From Actinomadura montaniterrae (GTDB taxonomy: Bacteria; Actinomycetota; Actinomycetes; Streptosporangiales; Streptosporangiaceae): DNA of 48,139 nucleotides. Shown in pieces: positions 1 through 7,898 of this stretch (within the stretch, counting starts at the first letter, position 1; every line of letters begins with the position of its first letter). Where the stretch lies: assembly GCF_008923365.1 (NCBI RefSeq), contig NZ_WBMR01000056.1, positions 1 through 48,139 on the forward strand, written 5' to 3'. The position numbers and the translations under genes are program-made. The notes under the pieces are model-generated. The model was given only the letters and a program-made list of their open reading frames with translations, made no database searches and was not told where the DNA came from.

Positions 1-1
1 G

Positions 2-274
2 GGCGACGCGGTGGCCGCGCGCCGGTCCGCCGCCGACTTCCACGAACGCGTCACGGAACTCGCGGCCAACCAGCTCCTCGACGAGCTGGAGGGCGTCCTG
101 CGCAGCCGCATGCGCTGGCTGCTCGGACAGCACGACGACCTGCTGCGCGTGGCCGAGGAGCACGAGCGGCTGTACGAGGCGGTCGCTCGGCGCGACGTCG
201 CCGGGGTCGAGGAGCTCGCGCTGCGCCACCTGGAGATCGGACGCCGCGGCGACGCCGCCGACCCGCCGGGCTGA
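2..274 (+). CDS. FCD-domain GntR-family regulator, 3' end only
   Basis: This is the C-terminal part of an open frame that is already open at the window edge, so the N-terminal winged-helix domain lies outside. The visible 90 or so residues are mostly helical, with a phrase like DFHERVTELAANQLL and a later EEHERLYEAVARRD. That matches the effector-binding FCD domain of FadR-subfamily GntR repressors, where His and Asp residues bind a metal and ligand. Such proteins are usually ligand-released repressors of neighbouring catabolic genes. A FadR-like palindrome lies at 1185-1194 in front of the adjacent amidohydrolase remnant, which fits local regulation. The family call rests on the C-terminal pattern only. 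Confidence 0.7.
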   Translation, partial: GDAVAARRSAADFHERVTELAANQLLDELEGVLRSRMRWLLGQHDDLLRVAEEHERLYEAVARRDVAGVEELALRHLEIGRRGDAADPPG

Positions 275-301
275 ACTCCGGGCGTCCCGGGGGAGCCGAT
301 G

Positions 302-1178
302 TCAGACGAGGACGTCGCCGTCGCGCGCCACGACCCGGCCGCCCGCGATCACGAGCTTCCGCTCGGGGCAGCGGACCAGCGCGTCGGGGACGTTCTCCGC
401 GTCGACGAGCACCGGGTCGGCGGGGGCGCCGGGGACCAGATCGTGCAGGTCGCGGCCAGCATGTCGCCGGTGCCGAACGGCGACCACAGGTCGCGGATGC
501 CGTCGGTGCCGAGCCCGAGCCCGATGCCGCGGCCGGCCATCTCCCGCCACGGCAGCGGTGCCGTCCCCGGTGGCGCGACCGTCGCCCACGAGATCCCGGC
601 CTCCTCGAACCGCTCCAGCAGCTCGCGTTGGCGCGGGACGGGCAGCTCCCCGAGCGCGAACCCGTGCAAGATCGTCACCCGGCCCTGCAGCCCCGCGCGC
701 ACCGTGCGGTCGGCGATCAGCTCGAACTGGAACGCGCCCAGCTCGCCGTGGTCGTGCAGGTGGATGTCCAGCCCGACGCCGCGGCGCTCCGCGATGCCGA
801 ACAGGCCGTCGAGCTGCGCGACGGGGTCGCGGTCGATGCCGGCCGGGTCGATGCCGCCGATGCTCGCCGCGCCGGCGGCGGCCGCCTCGTCCAGCAGGTC
901 GAGCACGCCGGGGCGGCGGACCACGCCGTCCTGCGGGAACGCCACGATCTCCACGTCGACGGCGCCGCCGAGCCGGTCCGCGGCCTCGCGCACGACCTCG
1001 ATGCCGCGCAGCCCGACCCCGAGATCGACGTCCACGTGCGTGCGCCGCCGTCGATGCGTTCACCGTCGGCGTCCGTGCCGGAGGCGGGGCGCACCTCGCG
1101 GATCCGGGCGCCGTCGACGACCACGTCCGCGGCCGGACCGCCCCAGGGGCGCACGTTCGTCACGATCGCTACAGCCAT
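302..1178 (-). pseudogene. Amidohydrolase (cytosine deaminase-like), decayed by two internal deletions with frameshifts
   Basis: Three frames on the minus strand each hold a recognisable piece of one amidohydrolase. From 1178 the first frame reads a normal N-terminus (MAVAIVTNVRPWGG, then VVVDGARIREVRP) up to about 1040. The second frame continues from RTHVDVDLGVGLRG through LDIHLHDHGELG to GTDGIRDLWSPFGTGDML, near 455. The third frame supplies the C-terminus, GAPADPVLVDAENVPDALV, to the stop at 302. Intact relatives are about 400 residues; only about 290 codons remain. The first gap removes the stretch that would carry the metal-binding HxH motif. The second removes roughly 50-60 residues before the C-terminal beta-sandwich. 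Losses this size cannot be simple base-calling errors, so the enzyme is judged inactive. Confidence 0.75.
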
Positions 1179-1184
1179 ACCGAT

Positions 1185-1194
1185 TGGTATACCA
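1185..1194. promoter_or_regulatory. Palindromic operator candidate TGGTATACCA (FadR/GntR type)
   Basis: A perfect 10-bp palindrome, TGGTATACCA, lies 7 to 16 bases upstream of the amidohydrolase start codon, over its ribosome-binding region. FadR-subfamily GntR proteins bind sites of the form TNGTNNNACNA. The FCD regulator ending at 274 is the natural candidate, though its DNA-binding domain is not visible here. Confidence 0.5.
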
Positions 1195-1224
1195 TTTTCG
1201 GCGCGGGGTGAGACCCCGCCGCCG

Positions 1225-2118
1225 TCACCCCTCCCGCGGCTCGCCGGCGATCCAGTCCCACCCGGCGATCGTGGTGCGCATCAGGCGGGCGGCCGCCGAC
1301 AGGCGGCTGCCGGCGCCCCAGTACAGGCTGAGCGTGCGGCGGCAGTCGGGGCTGTCGACGGCGATCCAGGCGACGGGGGCCATGGACGCCGAGCGCCGGG
1401 CGAGGCCCGGGACGAGGCCGACGCCGAACCCCGCGATGATCAGCTCGGCGATGGAGCCCACCTCGTCCCCCTCGCAGACGATCTTCGGGGTGAGGTCGCG
1501 GGCGGCGAACAGCCGGTCGAGGAGCCGGCGCTGCCAGTGCCCCTTGTGCGCGGCGATGAACGGCTGCCCGGCCAGCTCGTCGACGGTCACCGAGGCGCGG
1601 CCCGCGAGCGGATGGTCCAGCGGCGTGGCCAGCCACACCTCCTCGTCCAGCAGCCGGACCGATTCCAGCCCGTCGGCGTGGATCGGCTGCGAGGCGGCGC
1701 AGAGGTCGACGTCCTGGGCGAGGAGGGCCCGGGACATGTCCGCGGCGGGCATCTGGTGCAGCTCGACCTCGACGTCGGGATGCGCCCGCTTGTACGCGGC
1801 GAGCGGCGCGGTGAAGGTCAGGAAGGTCTCCGACGCCAGCCGGACGGTGCCGAAGCCCTCGCCGGCGGCCTCGGCGACCGCCCGCCGGCCCGCGTCGAGC
1901 TCGCCGAGCGCGCGCTCGACGTGCCCGCGGAACAGCTTCCCGGTGTCGTTCAGCCGGAGCCGCCCGGCCCGGTCGAACAGCGGTGCGCCGAGCTCCCCCT
2001 CCAGCCGCGCGATGGTGCGGCTCAGCGACGGCTGCGCGACGCGCAGCTCCTCGGCAGCGCGGCTGAGGTGCTCCAGGCGCGCGACCACGAGGAACTGCCG
2101 GAGCATGTGGAGATCCAT
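1225..2118 (-). CDS. LysR-family transcriptional regulator
   Basis: A 297-residue protein of normal LysR length. Residues 1-60 form the winged helix-turn-helix (LRQFLVVARLEHLSRAAEEL, then AQPSLSRTIARLEGELG and LFDR). The rest is the type 2 periplasmic-binding fold that senses a small effector (SETFLTFTAPLAAYKRAHP; GFGVGLVPGLA near the C-terminus). LysR proteins usually activate a divergent gene as tetramers. The AT-rich 117-bp gap to the divergent membrane protein/multicopper oxidase pair makes that operon the first target to consider. The decayed amidohydrolase 46 bases downstream is on the same strand. The inducer cannot be read from the sequence. Confidence 0.9.
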   Translation of the reverse strand: MDLHMLRQFLVVARLEHLSRAAEELRVAQPSLSRTIARLEGELGAPLFDRAGRLRLNDTGKLFRGHVERALGELDAGRRAVAEAAGEGFGTVRLASETFLTFTAPLAAYKRAHPDVEVELHQMPAADMSRALLAQDVDLCAASQPIHADGLESVRLLDEEVWLATPLDHPLAGRASVTVDELAGQPFIAAHKGHWQRRLLDRLFAARDLTPKIVCEGDEVGSIAELIIAGFGVGLVPGLARRSASMAPVAWIAVDSPDCRRTLSLYWGAGSRLSAAARLMRTTIAGWDWIAGEPREG

Positions 2119-2235
2119 GGCCGCCTCGTCATGCTTCGCGAATCATAACGTCATAGCAATATTGATCTTAGACAGGATAACTCTTCAGTCATAGCGTCGC
2201 GGTGTCCGCGCATCGAGAGAGTGAGGAGGCGCGCC
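2119..2235. promoter_or_regulatory. Divergent promoter region of LysR gene and membrane protein/MCO operon
   Basis: This gap is clearly richer in A/T than its surroundings. The octamer GTCATAGC occurs at 2150-2157 and again at 2188-2195, 38 bp apart, and ATCA/TGAT half-sites flank the first copy. LysR proteins commonly bind two sites in such regions, so these are candidate regulator sites. A GAGGAGG ribosome-binding site ends the region 6 bases before the ATG at 2236. Confidence 0.4.
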
Positions 2236-2715
2236 ATGGTCACCGCGGCCGACGAGTCCCGTCCGGCACCGCCCGCCCCGGCCGGGTCCGCGCACCGGAC
2301 GAGGCCCGCCGCGTGGGTCCTCCGGGCCGTCGTCAGCGCGCACGTCGTCGCGATCTTCGGGCAGCCGGTGTTCGCCGGGGTGCTCCTGAGCGGCGACTAC
2401 GACGGGCTGCGGCTGCACGAGGCGGGCGCCGACGTCACCACGTCGCTCGGCTACGTCCAGCTGATCGCGGCGATCGCGGTCTGGGTCCGGCTGCGGCGGG
2501 CCGGGCCGTTCCTGGCCACGCTGGGCCTGGTGGCGGCCGAGACCGTCCAGTATTTCGCCGGGATGGACGGCGCGCTGTGGCTGCACCTCCCGCTCGGCGT
2601 GGCGACCATCGCCGCGCTCGTCGTGCAGTTCGTCGACGTGTGGCGCCACCCCCTCGAACGGCGTCCGAAGCCGATCGCGGCCGGACCGAAGCGGGAGGAG
2701 ACCGGCGATGAGTGA
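2236..2715 (+). CDS. Small integral membrane protein (four predicted helices)
   Basis: I chose the ATG at 2236 over the GTG at 2221 because GAGGAGG at 2223-2229 is correctly spaced for it. The 159-residue protein begins with a Pro/Ala-rich cytoplasmic stretch and then has about four hydrophobic segments (VLRAVVSAHVVAIFGQPVF; LGYVQLIAAIAVWVRL; FLATLGLVAAETVQYFAG; WLHLPLGVATIAALVV). It ends in a charged tail. I see no catalytic motif and do not recognise a named family. Its stop overlaps the start of the multicopper oxidase by 8 bases, so the two are almost certainly co-translated. A supporting role in the membrane for the oxidase is inference from that coupling. Confidence 0.75.
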   Translation: MVTAADESRPAPPAPAGSAHRTRPAAWVLRAVVSAHVVAIFGQPVFAGVLLSGDYDGLRLHEAGADVTTSLGYVQLIAAIAVWVRLRRAGPFLATLGLVAAETVQYFAGMDGALWLHLPLGVATIAALVVQFVDVWRHPLERRPKPIAAGPKREETGDE

Positions 2716-4363
2716 CCACGACGGCGACCAGCCCGGACAGCCCGGACAGCCCGGACACGAGCGGTTCGGCCCTGCCCGCGGCCTGGCCAGGCGGCATGTC
2801 CTGAGCATCGGCGGCGCGCTCGGGCTGGTGGCGTTCAGCGGCCTGACGACGGCGCGCGCGCTGGCCCGCCGCCCGCCGCGCACCGGCGCCGAACTGCGCA
2901 GCAAGGTGCCGCTGCCGCCTCCGTTCCAGGTCCCGCTGCCGATCCCTCCCGTGCTGAAGCCGGTCAGCACCACCGGGGGCATCGACCGGTACGAGATAAC
3001 GCAGCGCGAGACGGCCGTGGAGATCCTGCCCGGGATCCGGACGCCGCTGTGGACGTACGAGGGCACCTTCCCCGGGCCGACGATCGAGTCGCGCCGCGGC
3101 CGTCCCGTGACGATCCGGCACCGCAACGAGCTGCCCGTGCCGACCGTCGTCCACCTGCACGGCGGACGGACCCCGGCCTCGTCCGACGGCTATCCGACCG
3201 ACCTCGTCCTGCCCGAGGGCTGGCCGGGCACCGCCCGAGGGCACCACGGCATGCACGGGATGGGCGGCATGCGCGACCCGCGCGCGGTGGAGAGCCGGAT
3301 TACGCGGGACTACACGTTCCCGCTGGACCAGCGGCCGACCCTGCTCTGGTACCACGACCACCGGATGGACTTCACCGCCCCCGCGATCTGGCGCGGCCTC
3401 GCCGGGCTGCACATCGTCCGCGACGACGCCGAGGAGGTGCTCGGCCTCCCCTCGGGGCACCGCGAGCTGCCGCTCATGATCGCCGACCGCGCGTTCGGCG
3501 ACGACGGCGCACTCGCCTACCCGGCGCTCGACCCCGCACTGCGCGAACGGCCGGGCGTCGAGGAGCCGTACCTCGCGGGCGTCCTCGGCGACGTGGTCCT
3601 CGTCAACGGCGCGCCGTGGCCCGTACACGAGGTCGACGCCGCCCGGTACCGGCTGCGCGTCCTGAACGCCTCGAACGCCCGGCACTACGAACTCGAAGCG
3701 GTCACCGACGACGGGCGCCGGCTCGACCTCGTCCAGGTGGGCGCCGACCAGGGGCTGCTCGCCGCGCCCGTCGTCCACCGGACGCTGCCGATCGCGCCGG
3801 CCGAACGCTACGACCTGGTCGTCGACTTCTCCGGCGTCCCGGTCGGCGGCCGCGTCAGGATCGCGAACCGGCTGGGCTCAGGCCGCACGCGCGACGTCAT
3901 GGCGTTCCGGGTCGCGCGCAAGGCCCGGGACGGGAGCCGCGTCCCGCGCGTCCTGTCCACCGACGTGCCGTCCTGGCGCCGGTCCGACGCCGTCCGGGTC
4001 CGGGACTTCTCGTTCCGCGCCGGGCGCATGGGCGGCGGCCACGGCTGGCTGATCGGCGGGCGGCCGTTCGATCCGGCGCGCACCGACGCCACCGTCCGGC
4101 TCGGCGACGTCGAGGTGTGGCGGCTGGTCGCCGACGTCCACCACCCCGTCCACCTGCATCTGGTCGGCTTCCGGGTGCTGTCGCGCGGCGGCGGGCGGCC
4201 ACTGGCCCGCGACGCCGGCCTCAAGGACACCGTCGCGCTCCGGCCCGGCGAGGCGGTCGAGATCATCACCCGTTTCGACGGCTACCGCGGCCGCTACCTC
4301 TTCCACTGCCACAACGCCGAGCACGAGGACATGGGCATGATGGCGAACTTCGAGGTCGTCTGA
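2708..4363 (+). CDS. Multicopper oxidase (CotA/bilirubin oxidase-like), probable Tat substrate
   Basis: A 551-residue three-cupredoxin oxidase. All four copper-ligand motifs are present: HLHGG at about 149-153, WYHDH at 214-218, HPVHLH at 479-484, and HCHNAEHEDMGMM at 533-545, with Met544 as the likely axial type 1 ligand. Such enzymes oxidise phenols, bilirubin-like compounds or metal ions and reduce O2 to water. The N-terminus has a twin arginine (residues 28-29) before a hydrophobic stretch, suggesting export folded by Tat, although the n-region is long and Gln/Gly/Pro-rich. A His/Met-rich insert (GHHGMHGMGGM, residues 178-188) near the trinuclear site could bind extra copper. The start overlaps the preceding membrane protein gene. 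The physiological substrate is unknown. Confidence 0.9.
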   Translation: MSDHDGDQPGQPGQPGHERFGPARGLARRHVLSIGGALGLVAFSGLTTARALARRPPRTGAELRSKVPLPPPFQVPLPIPPVLKPVSTTGGIDRYEITQRETAVEILPGIRTPLWTYEGTFPGPTIESRRGRPVTIRHRNELPVPTVVHLHGGRTPASSDGYPTDLVLPEGWPGTARGHHGMHGMGGMRDPRAVESRITRDYTFPLDQRPTLLWYHDHRMDFTAPAIWRGLAGLHIVRDDAEEVLGLPSGHRELPLMIADRAFGDDGALAYPALDPALRERPGVEEPYLAGVLGDVVLVNGAPWPVHEVDAARYRLRVLNASNARHYELEAVTDDGRRLDLVQVGADQGLLAAPVVHRTLPIAPAERYDLVVDFSGVPVGGRVRIANRLGSGRTRDVMAFRVARKARDGSRVPRVLSTDVPSWRRSDAVRVRDFSFRAGRMGGGHGWLIGGRPFDPARTDATVRLGDVEVWRLVADVHHPVHLHLVGFRVLSRGGGRPLARDAGLKDTVALRPGEAVEIITRFDGYRGRYLFHCHNAEHEDMGMMANFEVV

Positions 4364-4368
4364 CGCCT

Positions 4369-4818
4369 TTACCCATCGCCGCGGCGGCGTTTGGCGTCGA
4401 CGTTGCCGGTCAGCGTGCCGAGGAGGCCGGGCAGTTCCGCGACCGTCGCGGCGGGGAGGCCGGTCACGGTCTCCTCCGCCAGGGCGCACCACATCCGCTT
4501 CACTCGCTCGGCCAGCGCCCGGCCGTCCTCGGTGAGCTCGACGACGGTGGCGCGCTGGTCGCCGGGGGCGGGCGCGCGGCGGATGTGGCCGGCGGCTTCG
4601 AGCTTGCGGGCCATGAGCGTGACGCTGGGCCGCTCGACGCCGAGCGCCTCGCTGAGCTTGGCCTGGATCATCGGGCCGGTCCGGGCGAGTTCGAGCAGCA
4701 GCGCCTCCTGGCCGGGGTGCAGGCCGAGGGGGGCCAGCAGCTCGGCGGTCCGGGCCCGGTGGCGCAGGCTCAGCAGGCGGATCGCCTGGTTGAGGGCGTC
4801 GGCTCGGTCGAAGTCCAC
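4369..4818 (-). CDS. MarR-family transcriptional regulator
   Basis: A 149-residue MarR protein. The winged helix covers roughly residues 30-100 (IQAKLSEALGVERPSVTLMARKLEAAGHI, then the wing RAPAPGDQRATVVELTEDG), with dimerisation helices on both sides. MarR proteins bind palindromes as dimers and release when a phenolic or drug-like ligand binds. This gene is divergent from a DHA2 efflux pump across an 85-bp gap packed with inverted repeats, the classic self- and pump-repressing layout. Its 3' end nearly abuts the multicopper oxidase on the other strand (5-base gap). Confidence 0.92.
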   Translation of the reverse strand: MDFDRADALNQAIRLLSLRHRARTAELLAPLGLHPGQEALLLELARTGPMIQAKLSEALGVERPSVTLMARKLEAAGHIRRAPAPGDQRATVVELTEDGRALAERVKRMWCALAEETVTGLPAATVAELPGLLGTLTGNVDAKRRRGDG

Positions 4819-4843
4819 GGGCGCTCCTTGACAGGTTGGTTAG

Positions 4844-4881
4844 GCGGATAACTATTATCCGCATAACGTTATTCGCATAAC
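4844..4881. promoter_or_regulatory. MarR operator cluster
   Basis: GCGGATAACTATTATCCGC at 4844-4862 is a perfect 8-bp inverted repeat with a 3-bp spacer. It is followed directly by ATAACGTTAT (4863-4872), another perfect palindrome, and a further GCATAAC half-site at 4875-4881. The recurring unit is (G)GATAAC/GCATAAC. The cluster sits between the divergent starts of the MarR gene and the efflux pump, so it is the likely binding site for MarR dimers controlling both. Confidence 0.75.
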
Positions 4882-4903
4882 TAATTCTAGCCAGGGAGCC
4901 GGC

Positions 4904-6322
4904 ATGACCCCCAAGAGCACGACCGCGAAGAACACGGCCGCGAAGAACACGGCCGCCCACGGCAGCCCGGCCGACGCCCCGCACCCCGGCCGCAGCGGGC
5001 CCGCATGGCTGGTCCTCGCCGTGGCGTGCGCCGGCCAGTTCATGGTGATCCTCGACTCGTCCATCGTGAACGTCGCGCTGCCCTCGCTCGACCGGGACCT
5101 CGGTTTCCCGCCCGCCGGGCTCGCCTGGGTGGTGAACGGCTACCTGCTCGCCTTCGCCGGGTTCCTGCTGCTCGGCGGGCGCGCCGCCGACCTGTTCGGC
5201 CACCGCCGGACGCTGACCGTCGGGCTCGTCCTGTTCTCCGCGTCGAGCCTGGCCGGCGGGCTCGCGACCGTCCCCGCCGTCCTCGTCGCCGCCCGCGTCG
5301 CGCAGGGGATGGGCGCCGCCCTGCTGGCCCCCGCGACGCTCGCCGTGATCAACACCGGCTTCGCCGCGGGCCGCGAGCGCGCCCGCGCGTTCGGCGCGTG
5401 GTCCGCCGCCGGCGGCGTCGGCGGGACGGCCGGCGCCGTCGCGGGCGGCGCCCTCACCACCGGCCTGTCCTGGCGCTGGGTCTTCCTGATCAACGTGCCG
5501 ATCGGCGCGGTGCTCGTCGCCGCCGCGCTGACGGCGCTGCCCCGCACCCGCACCGGCCGCCGGGAACCGCTCGACCTCGCCGGCGCCGTCACCGGGACGG
5601 CGGGCCTCGCCGCGCTCGTCTACGGGGTCATGCACGGCACCGACCACGGCTGGACGTCCGCGCCCGTCATCGGCCCGGCCGTCGCGGGCCTGCTCCTGCT
5701 CGGCGCCTTCGTCCTCGTGGAGGCGCGGTTCGCCGAGCGGCCGATGATGCCTCTGCGGCTGCTGCGCGTCCGGGGGGTCGCCGCAGGCAACGGCATGCTG
5801 CTGCTCTTCGGCGGGATCGCCATCGCGATGTGGTACTTCACCTCGCTGTTCCTGCAGAACGTCCTCGGCTACGGCGCGTTCCGGGCCGGGCTCGGGCAGA
5901 CCCCCGCGGCCGTGACGTTCGTGCTGGTCGCGCGATGGGCCGCCGGACTGCTGCCGCGCCTCGGCGTCCGGCCGCTGATCCTCGCCAGCTCCGCCTGCTT
6001 CCTGGCCGGCTTCGGCTGGCTCTCCCAGGCGGACGCCGGCAGCACCTACCTCACCGGCATCCTCGGGCCCACACTCCTCATCGCGGCCGGCATCGGGCTG
6101 ACCTTCCCCACCCTCATGGCCGCGACCACCGCCGGCGTCCCCGAGGACGACGCGGGCGCCATCGGCGGCCTCGCCCAGACCGCGAGCCAGGTGGGCGGCT
6201 CCATCGGCCTGGCCGTGCTCACCACCGCCGGCGCCTACGACCGGGTCTTCCTCATCGCGGCCGGCCTCGCCCTGGCCATCGCCCTGAGCAGCCCGCTCCT
6301 CCCGCACCGCGGGCGCGGCTGA
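4904..6322 (+). CDS. DHA2-family (EmrB/QacA) MFS drug efflux transporter
   Basis: A 472-residue polytopic membrane protein. After a Lys/Thr/Ala-rich cytoplasmic N-terminus come the conserved MFS phrases: MVILDSSIVNVALPSLDRDL in helix 1 (typical of drug:H+ antiporters with 14 helices), GRAADLFGHRR (motif A), LVAARVAQGMGAALLAPATLAV, and GGVGGTAGAVAGGALT with SWRWVFLINVPIG (motif C region). It should export hydrophobic compounds using the proton gradient. The ATG at 4904 follows an AGGGAG site. Divergent transcription from MarR across palindromes suggests induction by its own substrates. The true substrate cannot be told. Confidence 0.92.
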   Translation: MTPKSTTAKNTAAKNTAAHGSPADAPHPGRSGPAWLVLAVACAGQFMVILDSSIVNVALPSLDRDLGFPPAGLAWVVNGYLLAFAGFLLLGGRAADLFGHRRTLTVGLVLFSASSLAGGLATVPAVLVAARVAQGMGAALLAPATLAVINTGFAAGRERARAFGAWSAAGGVGGTAGAVAGGALTTGLSWRWVFLINVPIGAVLVAAALTALPRTRTGRREPLDLAGAVTGTAGLAALVYGVMHGTDHGWTSAPVIGPAVAGLLLLGAFVLVEARFAERPMMPLRLLRVRGVAAGNGMLLLFGGIAIAMWYFTSLFLQNVLGYGAFRAGLGQTPAAVTFVLVARWAAGLLPRLGVRPLILASSACFLAGFGWLSQADAGSTYLTGILGPTLLIAAGIGLTFPTLMAATTAGVPEDDAGAIGGLAQTASQVGGSIGLAVLTTAGAYDRVFLIAAGLALAIALSSPLLPHRGRG

Positions 6323-6350
6323 CCGCCGGACGCGACCGCCCGCCGGACGG

Positions 6351-7136
6351 TCAGAAGTGGGTGCCGCCGTCGATGCGGACCTCGGTGCCGGTGATGAAGG
6401 CGCCGTCCTCCGACGCGAGCATCGCGACGACGCCCGCCACCGCCTCCGGCCCGGCGAACCCCTTCCCGAGCGCGGGGGAGAGCTTCGCGAACAGGCTCAG
6501 GTCGGCGTCCTCGGGCAGCCCCGGGCCCTGGCTCTGCCGGCTCTCCCCCGACCCGTCCGTCATCCCCGACGAGATCGAACCGGGCTGGACGGCCGTGAAC
6601 CGGATCCCCTGCCTGCCGTACTCGGCGGCGAGGGCGTGCGTCATCGACTGGATGCCGCCCTTGCTCGCCGCGTATGCCGCCATATACGGGTGGGCGAACA
6701 TCGCCGACGTCGAACTGAAGTTGACCACGGCCGGGGCCGCGCCCTCCAGCAGCGCCGGGATCGCCTCGCGGATCATCAGGAAGGTGCCGGTCAGGTTCAC
6801 CGTGATCACCCTGGTGAAGTCGGCCAGCGACGTCTGGTCGGTGTGCGAGGAGCGCAGGATGCCGGCCGCGTTGACCAGCACGTCGAGGCCGCCGAGGGCC
6901 GCGACGGCGGACGCCACGGCGGCGCGCACGGACGCCTCGTCCGCCACGTCCACGATCACCGTGCTCAGGCGATCGGCGAGCGCGCCCGCCTTCGCCGCGG
7001 TGTCCTTGAGGCCCGCCTCGCTCACGTCGGCGGCGACCACGTCGCCGCCCTCCGCGAGCATGCGCAGCACCGTGGCCTGACCGATGCCCGAGCCGCCGCC
7101 GGTGACGAGTGCCCGGCGTCCGTTGTAGCGGTCCAT
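6351..7136 (-). CDS. Short-chain dehydrogenase/reductase (classical SDR)
   Basis: A 261-residue classical SDR. The ATG at 7136 is preferred because AGAGGAG precedes it; an upstream in-frame ATG at 7175 would add a non-conserved extension. Visible motifs: TGGGSGIGQ near residues 12-20 (dinucleotide-binding turn), an acidic residue after strand 2 (AADVSEA) favouring NAD(H), VNAAGI (NNAG equivalent), NFSSTSAM (catalytic Ser), YAASKGG (catalytic Tyr and Lys), and a C-terminal TGTEVRIDGG. It oxidises or reduces a hydroxyl/keto group on an unknown substrate. Its divergent neighbour is a TetR regulator, followed by an acyl-CoA synthetase, hinting at acid or sterol-type catabolism (inference). Confidence 0.9.
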   Translation of the reverse strand: MDRYNGRRALVTGGGSGIGQATVLRMLAEGGDVVAADVSEAGLKDTAAKAGALADRLSTVIVDVADEASVRAAVASAVAALGGLDVLVNAAGILRSSHTDQTSLADFTRVITVNLTGTFLMIREAIPALLEGAAPAVVNFSSTSAMFAHPYMAAYAASKGGIQSMTHALAAEYGRQGIRFTAVQPGSISSGMTDGSGESRQSQGPGLPEDADLSLFAKLSPALGKGFAGPEAVAGVVAMLASEDGAFITGTEVRIDGGTHF

Positions 7137-7250
7137 GTCGTCTCCTCTGCCAGGTGAGAACCCCTTTATGTCCACGGTACGTCAAAGTGGCACATTTTGT
7201 CAGTTTGGCTCTGCGTGCCGAACTGTCGTCGCCGGACGTAGGCTGCCTCC

Positions 7251-7898
7251 ATGACCACGAAGCAGGACCGGACGTCCCGCTCGCCCTCGCTGACCGAGCG
7301 CCGCAAGGCCGCGACGCAACTCGACATCGCCCGCGCCGCCGCCGAACTGTTCGCCGACAAGGGGCCCGACGGCACGACCGCCGAGGAGATCGCCGGCCGC
7401 GCCGGCGTCGCGCTGCGCACCTTCTACCGCTACTTCCGCAACAAGCAGGACGCGGTCGGCCCCCTCCTGTCGTCCGGCGGCGACCGCTGGCGCGCGCTGC
7501 TCGCCGAGACCGCCCCCGGCCCCGGCGCCGGCCTGGCCCGGGCGATCGAGTCCGCGGCGGTCGCGTCCCTGTCCCCCCAGGACGACGTCGGCGCCGAGGG
7601 CCTGCGCTGGACCCGCGGCCTGCTGCGCGCCGCCGAGAACGACCCCGCCCTGCGGGCCGTCTGGTGCCAGGTCAACCACGACTCCGAGGAGCGGCTCCTC
7701 CCCGTCCTGGCCCGCCTGGCCGGACCGGACGCCGACCCCCTCGAACTCCGCCTGGTCGCCGCCGCCGCGACCAGCGCGATCCGCGTCTCGCTGGAGGCCT
7801 GGGCCGCGTCGGACGCCGATACCGCCGAGTCCCCGGCCCGGCTGGTGGTGCGCTGCCTGCGCGAACTGACCGCCGGCCTGCCCCTGCTGGCCCGCTAG
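7251..7898 (+). CDS. TetR-family transcriptional regulator
   Basis: A 215-residue TetR protein. The helix-turn-helix is clear: QLDIARAAAELFADKG, then TTAEEIAGRAGVALRTFYRYFRNKQD, followed by a ligand-binding helical domain (EGLRWTRGLLRAAENDPALR). It lies divergently from an SDR gene with 114 bases between starts, and convergently with an acyl-CoA synthetase whose stop overlaps its own by 4 bases. A repressor of the divergent SDR, perhaps also of the ligase, is the simplest reading. I found no clean palindrome in the intergenic region. Confidence 0.92.
   Translation: MTTKQDRTSRSPSLTERRKAATQLDIARAAAELFADKGPDGTTAEEIAGRAGVALRTFYRYFRNKQDAVGPLLSSGGDRWRALLAETAPGPGAGLARAIESAAVASLSPQDDVGAEGLRWTRGLLRAAENDPALRAVWCQVNHDSEERLLPVLARLAGPDADPLELRLVAAAATSAIRVSLEAWAASDADTAESPARLVVRCLRELTAGLPLLAR

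Noticed and set aside
302..1063. An intact 253-residue protein on the minus strand
   Set aside because: Only its C-terminal end matches an amidohydrolase; the other parts of that enzyme lie in two other frames. A pseudogene explains all pieces.
3878..6307. Minus-strand open frame of about 800 codons opposite the efflux pump
   Set aside because: It is antisense to the MarR-proximal region and the MFS gene, low-complexity (Gly/Glu/Arg/Gln), with no motif.
7137..7250. TetR operator in the SDR/TetR divergent gap
   Set aside because: The AT-richer part (GTGGCACATTTTGTCAG region) does not form a convincing inverted repeat when both strands are compared.
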